A stretch of DNA of 64,000 bases, taken from assembly GCF_001528665.1 (NCBI RefSeq), contig NZ_BBYJ01000006.1, forward strand, positions 124,001-188,000, read 5' to 3'. Within the stretch, counting starts at the first letter, position 1, and every line of letters starts with the position of its first letter. The stretch is from Microtetraspora malaysiensis. Its GTDB lineage: Bacteria; Actinomycetota; Actinomycetes; Streptosporangiales; Streptosporangiaceae. The notes under the pieces were generated by a model, which saw only the letters and a program-made list of their open reading frames with translations, was not told the DNA's origin and searched no databases. The position numbers and the translations under genes were made by a program. This document shows positions 52,695-60,916 of the stretch, piece by piece.

Positions 52695-54908
52695 ATGACC
52701 CGACAGGTTGACTTCGACCACCACTCCGCCCTCTGTACGGAGAACCCGGTCGCCTACTACGAGTCCTTCCGCGAAGCGTGCCCGGTCGGCCGTACGGCGG
52801 CCCACGGCGGCTACGTCTACACGACCCGCTACGCCGACGTGGTTCGCGTGGCCCGCGACGACGGGACCTTCTCCTCCTCACGCGCCGCCGCCGGCCCGGA
52901 CCGCGTCGCGATCGTGATCCCGAGCGGACCCGGCCTGGAGCAGTACCCGATCGAGCTGGATCCGCCGGAGTCCACGCGGTACCGCGACCTCATCAACCCG
53001 CTGCTCACCCCCGACGCGGTCGAGCGGCTCCGGCCGATGATCGCCCGGCACGCGACCCGGATCGTGGACGAGTTCGTCGAGCTGGGCTCGGCCGACTTCG
53101 TCCGCGACCTGACCAACCCGCTGCCCGCCGCGGTCACCCTCGACTGGCTCGGCTTCCCCGAGGAGGACTGGGCCCCGCTGGCCGGTCCCATCCACGACAT
53201 CTTCGCCGCGCCCGCCGACAGCGAGCGGGCCCGTCGCGGCGCCGAGGGCCTCGCCCACATGGAGCGCCGCATCCGCGAGCTGGTACGGCTCCGCCGCGAG
53301 AAGCCGGCCGGCGACGCGGTGAGCCACCTCGTCGCGCAGCGCCGCCCGGACGGGGAGCCGTTCGGCGAGGACGAGCTCGTCTCCGTGATCGGCCTGCTCG
53401 TCGCCGGCGGCGTGGACACCACCACGTCGCTGACCGGTTCCGTCCTCGTGCACCTCAGCCGGAACCCCGACCAGCGCCGCCGGCTCATCGAGTCGCCCGA
53501 CCTGCTGGAGACGGCCACCGAGGAGTTCCTCCGCGCGTTCGCCCCCTCCCAGTCGATGGCGCGTACGGCCCTGACCGACGCCGAGATCGGCGGCTGCCCG
53601 GTGCGTTCCGGCGAGCGGGTGCTGATCCCGTGGGTGGCGGCCAACCACGACCCGGCCGTCTTCCCCGAGCCGGAGGAGATCCGGCTGGACCGGGACGCCA
53701 CCCGCCACCTCAGCTTCGGCATCGGCACGCACCGCTGCGCCGGCGCCCACCTGGCCCGCGCCATGTTCCGGGAGATGGTCACCCAGGTCCTCACCCGGCT
53801 GCCCGACTTCACGGTCCTGGAAGAGGGCCTGGTCGCCTACCCCACCCGGGGCAACCAGTCCGGCTGGGACGCCATCCCCGCCGTCTTCACGCCCGGCGCC
53901 CGCCTGGGTACGCCGTCCTCCGGGGTCGCGTCGGCGGCCTTCCAGCAGGCGACGCCGTTCGATGTCGTCGTCACGGCGGCGGACACCGTCGCCGACGGGG
54001 TGCTGTCGCTGACGCTGGCCGCGCCGGACGGGGCGGAGCTACCCGCGTGGGCGCCCGGCGCGCACCTGGAGTTCCGCCTCCCCTCGGGCCGCATCCGGCA
54101 GTACTCCCTCTGCGGCGACCCGGACGACCGCGCCACCTATCGCGTGGCCGTCCTCCGGGAGGACACCGGGCGCGGCGGCTCGGCCGAGCTGCACGACCTC
54201 GCCGCGGCGGGTGTGACCCTCACGGTGAAGGGGCCGCGCAACCACTTCCCGCTCGTGCCCGCCGAGGACTACCTGTTCCTCGCCGGGGGCATCGGCGTCA
54301 CCCCGATCCTCGCCATGGTCCGGGCCGCCGCCCGCGACGGGGCCGCCCTGCGCGCCGTCTACGGCGGCCGGTCCCGCTCGTCCATGGCGTTCCGGGACGA
54401 GCTGGTGGAGCACGCGGGGGAGCGCGTCACGCTGCTGCCGCAGGACGAGCGCGGGCTGCCCGACCTCGGCGCGATCCTCTCCTCGGCCGGGCCGGGCACC
54501 GCGATCTACTGCTGCGGCCCCGCCGGGATGATCGAGGCGGTCGAGCGCGCCTGCGCCGGCCGCGGCCTCGCCGACCGGCTGCACATCGAGCGGTTCGCGG
54601 CCGGCGACGACCTGGAGGCGGCGTTCGATCCGGCCGCCAACACCGCGTTCGACGTCCATCTCGCGCGTACCGGCCGCACGGTGCGGGTCAGGGAGGACCA
54701 GCGCCTCATCGAGGCGGTGCGCGAGGCCGTCCCCGGCCTCTCCTACGACTGCGAGAAGGGGTACTGCGGGGCCTGCGAGACGCGGGTCCTCGCCGGCACC
54801 CCGGAGCACCGGGACTCGCTGCTCACGCCCGAGGAGCGGGAGTCCGGCCGGACCATGATGATCTGCGTCGGCCGGGCAGCTTCGCCGAAGCTCGTCCTGG
54901 ACCTGTGA
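52695..54908 (+). CDS. Self-sufficient P450-reductase fusion (CYP116B-like)
   Basis: 737 aa. Residues 1-400 are a P450: I-helix AGGVDTTTS (237-245), E277-x-x-R280, heme-ligand C348 in FGIGTHRCAG. Residues 415-737 are a phthalate-dioxygenase-reductase-type tail: RQYSL (468-472) for FMN, GGIGVTPILAM and CCGPAGM for NAD(P), and a 2Fe-2S cluster with C686, C691, C694, C724. Such class VII P450s need no separate partner and hydroxylate or dealkylate aromatics and heterocycles. ATG 52695 gives the normal N-terminus; an in-frame GTG/ATG up to 18 codons earlier is possible. Confidence 0.9.
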   Translation: MTRQVDFDHHSALCTENPVAYYESFREACPVGRTAAHGGYVYTTRYADVVRVARDDGTFSSSRAAAGPDRVAIVIPSGPGLEQYPIELDPPESTRYRDLINPLLTPDAVERLRPMIARHATRIVDEFVELGSADFVRDLTNPLPAAVTLDWLGFPEEDWAPLAGPIHDIFAAPADSERARRGAEGLAHMERRIRELVRLRREKPAGDAVSHLVAQRRPDGEPFGEDELVSVIGLLVAGGVDTTTSLTGSVLVHLSRNPDQRRRLIESPDLLETATEEFLRAFAPSQSMARTALTDAEIGGCPVRSGERVLIPWVAANHDPAVFPEPEEIRLDRDATRHLSFGIGTHRCAGAHLARAMFREMVTQVLTRLPDFTVLEEGLVAYPTRGNQSGWDAIPAVFTPGARLGTPSSGVASAAFQQATPFDVVVTAADTVADGVLSLTLAAPDGAELPAWAPGAHLEFRLPSGRIRQYSLCGDPDDRATYRVAVLREDTGRGGSAELHDLAAAGVTLTVKGPRNHFPLVPAEDYLFLAGGIGVTPILAMVRAAARDGAALRAVYGGRSRSSMAFRDELVEHAGERVTLLPQDERGLPDLGAILSSAGPGTAIYCCGPAGMIEAVERACAGRGLADRLHIERFAAGDDLEAAFDPAANTAFDVHLARTGRTVRVREDQRLIEAVREAVPGLSYDCEKGYCGACETRVLAGTPEHRDSLLTPEERESGRTMMICVGRAASPKLVLDL

Positions 54909-55049
54909 CGGCCGGAGATCATGTTCCGGGCCGGCGGCCCGCCGCCGGGCTTCTCCCCGTCGAAGTACGGGGAGAAGCTCGTGGTCGGGGCCTGTGCGGA
55001 GTGCCTTGACCAGCCGCGACTCGCAGGCACTCGCCGAGACCGCCTTCGC

Positions 55050-55475
55050 TCAGACCGTGAGATCGAGGTTCTCCGCGTAGAACTCCACCGCTGGCTCGTA
55101 TCCCCCGACCTGCCTGGTCTCGGCAATGATCTTCAGCAGGTCTTGTACGGCCTCACGGTGCCTGCCAAGGTTGTGCAGCGCCATCGCGCGGAACGTACGT
55201 AGGCCCGGATCGCCAGGGAACTCCGCAAGCCCCTTGTCAAAAGCCGCCAACGCGTCCTCATAACGGCCGCACACGCGCAGGGTGCTGCCGTAGCCGGTCC
55301 ACGTGCCGAGCCGATCGCTCGCGCCCACCGCCAGCGCCTTCTCGTAGTACGGCAGCGCCTCGTGCTCGTTGCCCAGCGCGTCATTGGTGTAGGCGATCTG
55401 CCGCAGCACCTCGGGATCGCTCTGGTCCTGAGTCCGCAGATCGGCCAATTTCTCCCGGAGTTCCGCATCAGTCAT
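55050..55475 (-). CDS. Tetratricopeptide-repeat protein
   Basis: 141 aa of TPR units (LGNEHEALPYYEKALAVG, CGRYEDALAAFDKGLAEFPG, LGRHREAVQDLLKIIAE). Cytosolic protein-binding scaffold. It stands alone and has no operator of the surrounding island, so it may not belong to the pathway. An alternative ATG lies six codons upstream. Confidence 0.75.
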   Translation of the reverse strand: MTDAELREKLADLRTQDQSDPEVLRQIAYTNDALGNEHEALPYYEKALAVGASDRLGTWTGYGSTLRVCGRYEDALAAFDKGLAEFPGDPGLRTFRAMALHNLGRHREAVQDLLKIIAETRQVGGYEPAVEFYAENLDLTV

Positions 55476-55626
55476 GGAGATCAGTATGCCCACGCCCTCA
55501 ATGGGCGCCGCGCCTTGCCCGAGGGGTGTCCGACGGTCCTTCCGCTGCCGGACCCAGAGCCCCGGACCGCCGGCGACGGTGTCGCGGACGCCGGCGGTGA
55601 CACCGTTCAGGTAGCCGAGACGACGC

Positions 55627-56424
55627 TCACGCCGTGCCGTCCGGGTGGTGGTTCTCCCGCCCGAGTTCCGCGGTGATCTCGTCGGTGACGCGCTTGAGCG
55701 CCTCGGCGGCGGGGGAGCCGCTGCCCGGCGGCACCGAGTCCGTGGTCGCCACGACGGCCATCGTCGCGACCGGGATCCGGTCCCGGAAGACCGGGGCGGC
55801 GATGGTGCGCACGCCGTTCACCGATGGTGTGTTGGCCGAGATCCTCTCCTCGCGGATCCGCTCCAGCTCCTGCCGCAGCTCCGGGGACGCCGCCAGCTCC
55901 TCGGCCAGCCCCGGCACCTCGCCCTCCGGCAGGAACGCGCAGAAGACCCGGCCCTGGGCCGACTCGGTCCGTGACAGCCGGGTCCCGGTGCGCACGCTGA
56001 CCCGGATGACGCGGTCGGTGTTGTCGTCCACCCGCACCACGACCGCGCTGTCGCCGTCCCAGACGCTCAGCACCACGGTCTCGTCGATCTCGCGCACCAG
56101 CCGCTGCATGTACGGCCCGGCGATGCCGATGACCGGCATCCCGGCCCGCGCGGCGGCCGACAGCGTCAGGATCTGCGGGCCGAGGGAGTAGAGCGCCTCG
56201 CGGTCGTCGTAGCGCAGCAGGTTGCTCTCGCGCAGCGCCTTCGTGTACCGATGCGCGGTCGCCTTGCTGGTGCCCAGGCTGGCGGTCAGCTCGTTGAGGC
56301 TGAGCTGCGGACGGCTGACCGTGAACGCGCTGAGGATCATGGCCGCGCGCTGGACGGTCTGGATCGCCGGGGCCGCCCGCTCGGCCCCTGCGCCGGGAAC
56401 GGCAGGCGTGGTCTCGTCACCCAT
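55627..56424 (-). CDS. IclR-family regulator 1
   Basis: 265 aa from ATG 56424 (AAGGA 7 nt upstream). Winged HTH with recognition helix GTSKATAHRYTKALRESNLL, then the IclR effector domain. It is a paralog of the regulator at 59642, sharing nearly the same recognition helix. An operator copy lies 56 bp before its start, so it probably regulates itself and the island. Confidence 0.9.
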   Translation of the reverse strand: MGDETTPAVPGAGAERAAPAIQTVQRAAMILSAFTVSRPQLSLNELTASLGTSKATAHRYTKALRESNLLRYDDREALYSLGPQILTLSAAARAGMPVIGIAGPYMQRLVREIDETVVLSVWDGDSAVVVRVDDNTDRVIRVSVRTGTRLSRTESAQGRVFCAFLPEGEVPGLAEELAASPELRQELERIREERISANTPSVNGVRTIAAPVFRDRIPVATMAVVATTDSVPPGSGSPAAEALKRVTDEITAELGRENHHPDGTA

Positions 56425-56479
56425 ATGGCTTCCTTTGTGTCGGGGTGGTGGCCCGGGGGCACGCTCGTGTTCCATGTTC

Positions 56480-56494
56480 CGAGACATCGTCTTG
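56480..56494. promoter_or_regulatory. Operator copy g before IclR gene
   Basis: CGAGACATCGTCTTG, matching copy b at 13 of 15 positions, 56-70 bp upstream of the IclR regulator 1 start. GGAACA units repeat around it. Fits autoregulation. Confidence 0.6.
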
Positions 56495-56550
56495 GCATCG
56501 GAGATGTGTTCCACGGGATGGAGCGGAGCTGTCCGGCGACGACGATCTTC

Positions 56551-57924
56551 TCAGGAGTGAGGCGCTTCGATGACTGATTCGCCGTAAACGGCATGCCGCA
56601 CGACGATCTCGCTATAAATCCGGGCGAATCGCAGCAAAGTGTCCAACTCGATGGCATCTCTCCGCGGGTCCGCCGGATCGGCGCGTACGGCGGGGCCGAC
56701 CCGCACAGTGGGTACGCCGTGGCCGCGCAGCACCACGCCGTCGGTCGAGCCCTTCCAGCCCGAGATGGGCGGGGGCGCGGCCCCGTGCTCGCGGGTCCAC
56801 GCGGCGGCGGCGTGCCGTACGACGGGCGCGTCCGGCGGCGTCGCGCCCGAGGGATGGGCCGTCCGGGCCGCCACGGACAGCGCGCAACCCTCCAGTGGGC
56901 CGCCGCGCAGGCCGGTCTCCAGTGCGGCCCGGATGTCGGCGGCGATTTGCGCGACGTCGTCCCCAGGCACGGTGACCAGATAGAGGTGCAGCTCGACGAC
57001 GCCGGGCAGCAGATCCGGCTTGGCCGCCAGGCCGCCGCGCACCGCGCCGATCCCGGCCTCCGCCGCGATCTGACCGCCGACTCCGGCGCGGGCGGCGACG
57101 TGCCGTTCCCGCCACCGCTCCAGGACGCCGATCACCTCGCCGAGGTGCGCGATCAGCCCGCCGGCCGGCGGCGCGGCGTCCCTGGCGAGCACCGGACGGT
57201 ACCCGGTGCCCAGCCGCACCCGGACGAAGGCCGCCCCCGGCTCCTCGTACAAGATCCCGGGCGGGCCGCACTTGGCCACGACGGCGGCGTCCGGACGCGG
57301 GCCGGAGCGGAGGTACTCCTCGACGCCGACCGGCGCGGCCGACTCTGGGGTGGCCGCGAACGGGGAGGCGTGCGTGCCACCGCCGGCCAGCAGCAGCGTG
57401 AGCCGGTGGGGGACGCCCGCGTTCCGCAGCGCCGTCACGGCGGCCGCGTACCCGGCCAGCGCGGCGGCGGCGGGGGCCCGTGCCACGCCGAGGCCGAACC
57501 CGGCGAGCGTGCCCGACTCGCGGTCCACGGTCAGCGGGGCCGGGGCGGTGCCGACCCCCGTGGTCCATCGGTCCCGCTCCGGATCGCCGGGCAGGGACGT
57601 GTCCAGGTGGGAGTAGAGGAGCAGTTCCCCGCCGCCTGGCGCGCCGCGGAGAGCGCGGGCCCCGGGGACGTCCCGGGGCCGGTCGGCATCTTCCTGGGCC
57701 GATGTGGCCACGAGGTTGGCGCCCGCGGCCCCGATCGCGTCGCGACGCCACGAGATCTGGGGCCACCGCGTCCGCGCCCACTCCGCGAGCCGATCGGCGG
57801 CGGCGCGTTCGGCTCCGCGCGGGCTCGGGCCGGCGGCGAGCAGCCGCACCGCCTCGACGATCCGCTCGCCGTCGATCGCGCCGTGCGCGGCGCTCCGCAG
57901 GCCTTCCAGGGGGTCGGTCGTCAC
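56551..57924 (-). CDS. M20-like protein with missing metal ligands
   Basis: 457 aa from the GTG at 57924 (GGAG upstream; the frame is open for 18 more codons without a ribosome site). The M20 fold is visible: YSHLDTSLPG with the first His and Asp, a lid-domain region, and GWKGSTDGVVLRGHGVPTV. But the bridging Asp (normally GRGxxDMKG) reads GFGLGVARAP, the Glu-Glu pair reads AGGGTHASP, and the Glu of the usual GEP reads AKCGP. Two-metal peptidase or deacylase chemistry is therefore doubtful. Divergent from the ferredoxin across an operator. Confidence 0.7.
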   Translation of the reverse strand: MTTDPLEGLRSAAHGAIDGERIVEAVRLLAAGPSPRGAERAAADRLAEWARTRWPQISWRRDAIGAAGANLVATSAQEDADRPRDVPGARALRGAPGGGELLLYSHLDTSLPGDPERDRWTTGVGTAPAPLTVDRESGTLAGFGLGVARAPAAAALAGYAAAVTALRNAGVPHRLTLLLAGGGTHASPFAATPESAAPVGVEEYLRSGPRPDAAVVAKCGPPGILYEEPGAAFVRVRLGTGYRPVLARDAAPPAGGLIAHLGEVIGVLERWRERHVAARAGVGGQIAAEAGIGAVRGGLAAKPDLLPGVVELHLYLVTVPGDDVAQIAADIRAALETGLRGGPLEGCALSVAARTAHPSGATPPDAPVVRHAAAAWTREHGAAPPPISGWKGSTDGVVLRGHGVPTVRVGPAVRADPADPRRDAIELDTLLRFARIYSEIVVRHAVYGESVIEAPHS

Positions 57925-57996
57925 GGGCTCTCCAGAGTTCCGCTCGGGCTCCGCGATGGGGCGGGCGGCCCGCATCACACTGATGGTAACTCAATC

Positions 57997-58045
57997 CAAG
58001 ATGGCATCTCGTATCTTGACAACGTTCTCGGCCGGAACCTACTGT
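57997..58045 (+). promoter_or_regulatory. Operator copy f with ferredoxin promoter
   Basis: CAAGATGGCATCTCG (57997-58011), then 4 bp, TTGACA (58016-58021), an 18-bp spacer and TACTGT (58040-58045). The same 4-bp gap, -35 and spacer occur at copy c. It can also serve the divergent M20-like gene (start 57924). Confidence 0.7.
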
Positions 58046-58195
58046 TCCCTCACGTCGGTGGAGAGGCCGATTCCGCAGGCCAACCGGATTCCCACGGCTC
58101 CCGCCGCTCCCGGCCCGCCCTTCTGGTGGCGGGCCTCCGGCCAACGGCTCGCGCGTCCCCCCGTTCCCGCGCGGGCGCCCATCCCAGGAGGACTG

Positions 58196-58507
58196 ATGGC
58201 CTACGTCGTGACCGACGCGTGCGTGGACGTACAGGACCAATCGTGCGTCGAGGAGTGCCCGGTCGACTGCATCTACGAGGGAGACCGGATGATGTACATC
58301 CATCCGGACGAGTGCGTGGACTGCGGCCGATGCGAACCGGTCTGCCCGGTGACGTCGATCTACCACCACGAGGACCTACCGCCGAACCTGGCCGGATTCG
58401 CCCAGATCAACACCGAGTTCTTCGCCGGCCTCGGCTCCCCCGGGGGCGCGCGCAAGGTCGGCCGGACCGGGGCCGACCATCCCGCCGTCTCCGGGGACGC
58501 GTCGTGA
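58196..58507 (+). CDS. fdxA: 7Fe ferredoxin
   Basis: 103 aa. Cysteine pattern ACVDVQDQSCVEECPVDC and ECVDCGRCEPVCPV matches actinobacterial FdxA with one [3Fe-4S] and one [4Fe-4S] cluster. AGGAGG precedes the ATG. Its stop overlaps the reductase start (GTGA), so the pair forms an electron-transfer module. Confidence 0.92.
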   Translation: MAYVVTDACVDVQDQSCVEECPVDCIYEGDRMMYIHPDECVDCGRCEPVCPVTSIYHHEDLPPNLAGFAQINTEFFAGLGSPGGARKVGRTGADHPAVSGDAS

Positions 58508-59538
58508 CCGCCGCCTCCGACGCGTACGGCTTCGGCGATCCGGCGGAGAACGGCGGGCCGCGCCCGCTTCACGAGGTGGACCTGGTCATCGTCGGCGCCG
58601 GCCCCGCCGGGCTGTACGGCGCCTACTACGCCGGGTTCCGCGGCATGTCCGTCGCCGTGATCGACTCCCTGCCGGAGCCCGGCGGCCAGGTGGCCGCGCT
58701 GTACCCGGAGAAGGACATCTTCGACATCGCCGGCTATCCGGTCGTGAAGGGACAGGATCTGGTCGACGCCCTGGTCACCCAGGCGAGCCAGGCCGAGCCG
58801 CTCTACCTGCTGGGGGAGAGCGCCCTGGAACTGCGGCACGACGCCGACGCGGTCGAGGTCGTCACCGACGCGGGCACCCGGGTACGGGCCAAGGCGCTGC
58901 TCCTCACCGGCGGCATCGGCACCTTCACGCCCAGGGAGCTGCCCGTGGGCGGCGAGTACCTCGGGCGCGGCCTGCGCTACTTCGTCCGGAAGCTCGACGA
59001 GCTGGCCGGGCAGGACGTGGTGGTGGTCGGCGGCGGCGACTCGGCCGTCGACTGGGCGCTCGCCCTGGAGCCGATCGCCCGCTCGCTCACGCTGGTCCAC
59101 CGCCGGGACGCCTTCCGCGCCCACGAGCACAGCGTCGCCCGGCTGCGCGCGTCCTCCGTACGGGTGCTCACGCCGTTCGAGGTGGCCGACATCACCGGCG
59201 ACGGCGCGATCGGCGAGGTGGCCGTCGAGCGGGTCCGCGGCGACGAGCGGATCACCCTGCCCGCGCAGACCGTCGTGGCCGCGCTCGGCTTCATCGCCGA
59301 CCTCGGCCCGGTTCAGAAGTGGGGCCTCGACCTGCGCAAGCGGCACGTCCTGGTCGACCGGTCCATGCGGACCAACCTGGAACGGGTCTTCGCCGCCGGC
59401 GACATCAGCGACTACGACGGGAAGGTCCGGCTGATCTCCGTCGGGTTCGGAGAGGCCGCCGCGGCGGTCAACAACCTGGCGCCGCTCGTCAACCCGGCGT
59501 TCAGCACGGTTCCGGGGCATTCGTCGGACGCTGTGTGA
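58504..59538 (+). CDS. Ferredoxin-NADP reductase, thioredoxin-reductase-like
   Basis: 344 aa from GTG. FAD motif GAGPAGLYGAYY, LPEPGGQVAALYPEKDIFDI (type-2 FNR signature without the TrxR CxxC), NADP motif GGGDSAVDWAL and FAAGDISDYDGKVRLISVGF. Reduces the adjacent ferredoxin. The P450 here carries its own reductase, so this pair probably feeds another oxygenase or a redox enzyme. Confidence 0.9.
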   Translation: MTAASDAYGFGDPAENGGPRPLHEVDLVIVGAGPAGLYGAYYAGFRGMSVAVIDSLPEPGGQVAALYPEKDIFDIAGYPVVKGQDLVDALVTQASQAEPLYLLGESALELRHDADAVEVVTDAGTRVRAKALLLTGGIGTFTPRELPVGGEYLGRGLRYFVRKLDELAGQDVVVVGGGDSAVDWALALEPIARSLTLVHRRDAFRAHEHSVARLRASSVRVLTPFEVADITGDGAIGEVAVERVRGDERITLPAQTVVAALGFIADLGPVQKWGLDLRKRHVLVDRSMRTNLERVFAAGDISDYDGKVRLISVGFGEAAAAVNNLAPLVNPAFSTVPGHSSDAV

Positions 59539-59641
59539 ATGTCGCGTTGATTCCGAGGTTGAACGTCAAGTGGCATGCGTTCCGGCGCGTCCCTGGATAG
59601 AGTCCCATCCGACGTAAGGGGTACTCGACGGAGGAGACGGA

Positions 59642-60445
59642 ATGCCGGGGCCACGGCGGCGCGACGACGCGAACCAGTCCAGCGCGTCCCCCGAAGCGCG
59701 CGACGAGGCCCCCGCGATCCAGACCGTACGCCGCGCGGCGCTGATCCTGAGCGCGTTCACCGTCGAACACCCCCGGCTCAGCCTGAGCGAGATCACCGCC
59801 CGCCTCGGCACCAGTAAGCCCACCGCGCACCGCTACACGCGGGCGCTGCGGGCGGCCAACCTGCTCCGGTACGACGCCCAGCAGGCGACCTACACGCTGG
59901 GGCCCGAGATCCTCGCCCTGGAGGCGGCCGCCCGCGCCGGGCTGCCCATCGCCGCCGCGGCCGGGCCGTACCTCGACCTCCTGGTCCGCGAGACCAACCA
60001 GACCGCCGTGCTCAGCGTCTGGAACGGCGAGAGCCCGGTCGTCGTGCGCTGCGTCGACAACACCGACGGCGACATCCGGCTCAGCGTGCGCACCGGCTCC
60101 ACGCTCGACCTGCTCCGCTCGGCGCAGGGCCGCGTCTTCTGCGCGTACCTGCCGGTGGGGGAGGTCCCCGGGCTGGCGCGCAAACTCCGCGCCGCCCCCG
60201 ACCTGCGCGACCTGATCGACGAGGTGCGGCTGACCGGCGTCGCGGTCAACTCGCCCGCCGATCACGGCGTACGCGTGATCGCCGCGCCGATCTTCGAGGG
60301 CGACCAGATCGTCGCGTCGATGGCGGTGGTGAGCACAGTGGCCGCCCTGGCCGGAGAGACCGAGCATCGGGTGACAGAGGCGCTGCGCGCCCTCTCCCGC
60401 CGCCTGTCCGCCGAACTGGGCGGCGCCACCTCCTCACCCGCCTGA
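59642..60445 (+). CDS. IclR-family regulator 2
   Basis: 267 aa, GGAGGAG upstream of ATG. HTH recognition helix GTSKPTAHRYTRALRAANLL differs from that of regulator 1 at only a few positions; the effector domains are also related (RSAQGRVFCAYLP versus ESAQGRVFCAFLP). The two very likely recognise the same operator but may sense different ligands. No clear operator copy was found just upstream of this gene. Confidence 0.9.
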   Translation: MPGPRRRDDANQSSASPEARDEAPAIQTVRRAALILSAFTVEHPRLSLSEITARLGTSKPTAHRYTRALRAANLLRYDAQQATYTLGPEILALEAAARAGLPIAAAAGPYLDLLVRETNQTAVLSVWNGESPVVVRCVDNTDGDIRLSVRTGSTLDLLRSAQGRVFCAYLPVGEVPGLARKLRAAPDLRDLIDEVRLTGVAVNSPADHGVRVIAAPIFEGDQIVASMAVVSTVAALAGETEHRVTEALRALSRRLSAELGGATSSPA

Positions 60446-60680
60446 CCCGCGGGCCCGCACGGCCGTGGGCGGAGAACGTCCTCCTCGCCGTTGATGAGTG
60501 CCGCTGCGCTGCGGCGGGTGGCTGCTCCGGCGCGCCGTGATAGCGGGCCTCCGGTGATGCCGCTCCCGCGGCCATCGCGGGCGCGGTGGTACATGGCACG
60601 GTCCTACGCGCGCCTCCACAACCACCCGCACTCCGCTCCGCTCCCCGCCGCACCGGCTTCCCGTGGGGTGTGACGTAATA

Positions 60681-60729
60681 CGAGATATTGTTTCGCATAT
60701 TGACATGGATGGAACCTTCCTCCTACGTT
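60681..60729 (+). promoter_or_regulatory. Operator copy c with promoter of the FAH operon
   Basis: CGAGATATTGTTTCG (60681-60695), 4 bp, TTGACA (60700-60705), an 18-bp spacer and TACGTT (60724-60729). The rest of 60446-60912 shows no other gene except the short leader frame. Confidence 0.7.
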
Positions 60730-60826
60730 CGTGCGTATCCCTCCAACCCCCCTCCCGGTCGCCCACGCCCATACCGCCGACCCCTCGGCGGTGGGCGTGG
60801 GCGACGACGGGAACCAAGGAGCCTGC

Positions 60827-60916
60827 ATGCGAACCCGACGCGTGGGCACCCTCGCGGCCCTGACCACCGTCCCCCTCACCCCGGCGCACAGCCGGTCTGC
60901 GGTGGCGGCCCGATGA
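60827..60916 (+). CDS. Possible 29-codon leader peptide
   Basis: ATG with AAGGAG 5 nt upstream; reads MRTRRVGTLAALTTVPLTPA and then a short tail. Its stop overlaps the start of the FAH-family gene (ATGA), so translation would be coupled. It lies about 90 nt into the predicted transcript. Not recognised in any family. Confidence 0.4.
   Translation: MRTRRVGTLAALTTVPLTPAHSRSAVAAR

Noticed and set aside
59539-59641. Operator copy before IclR regulator 2
   Set aside because: CGAG ... GTCAAG is present but the spacing is two bases too long and the centre does not match the other copies.
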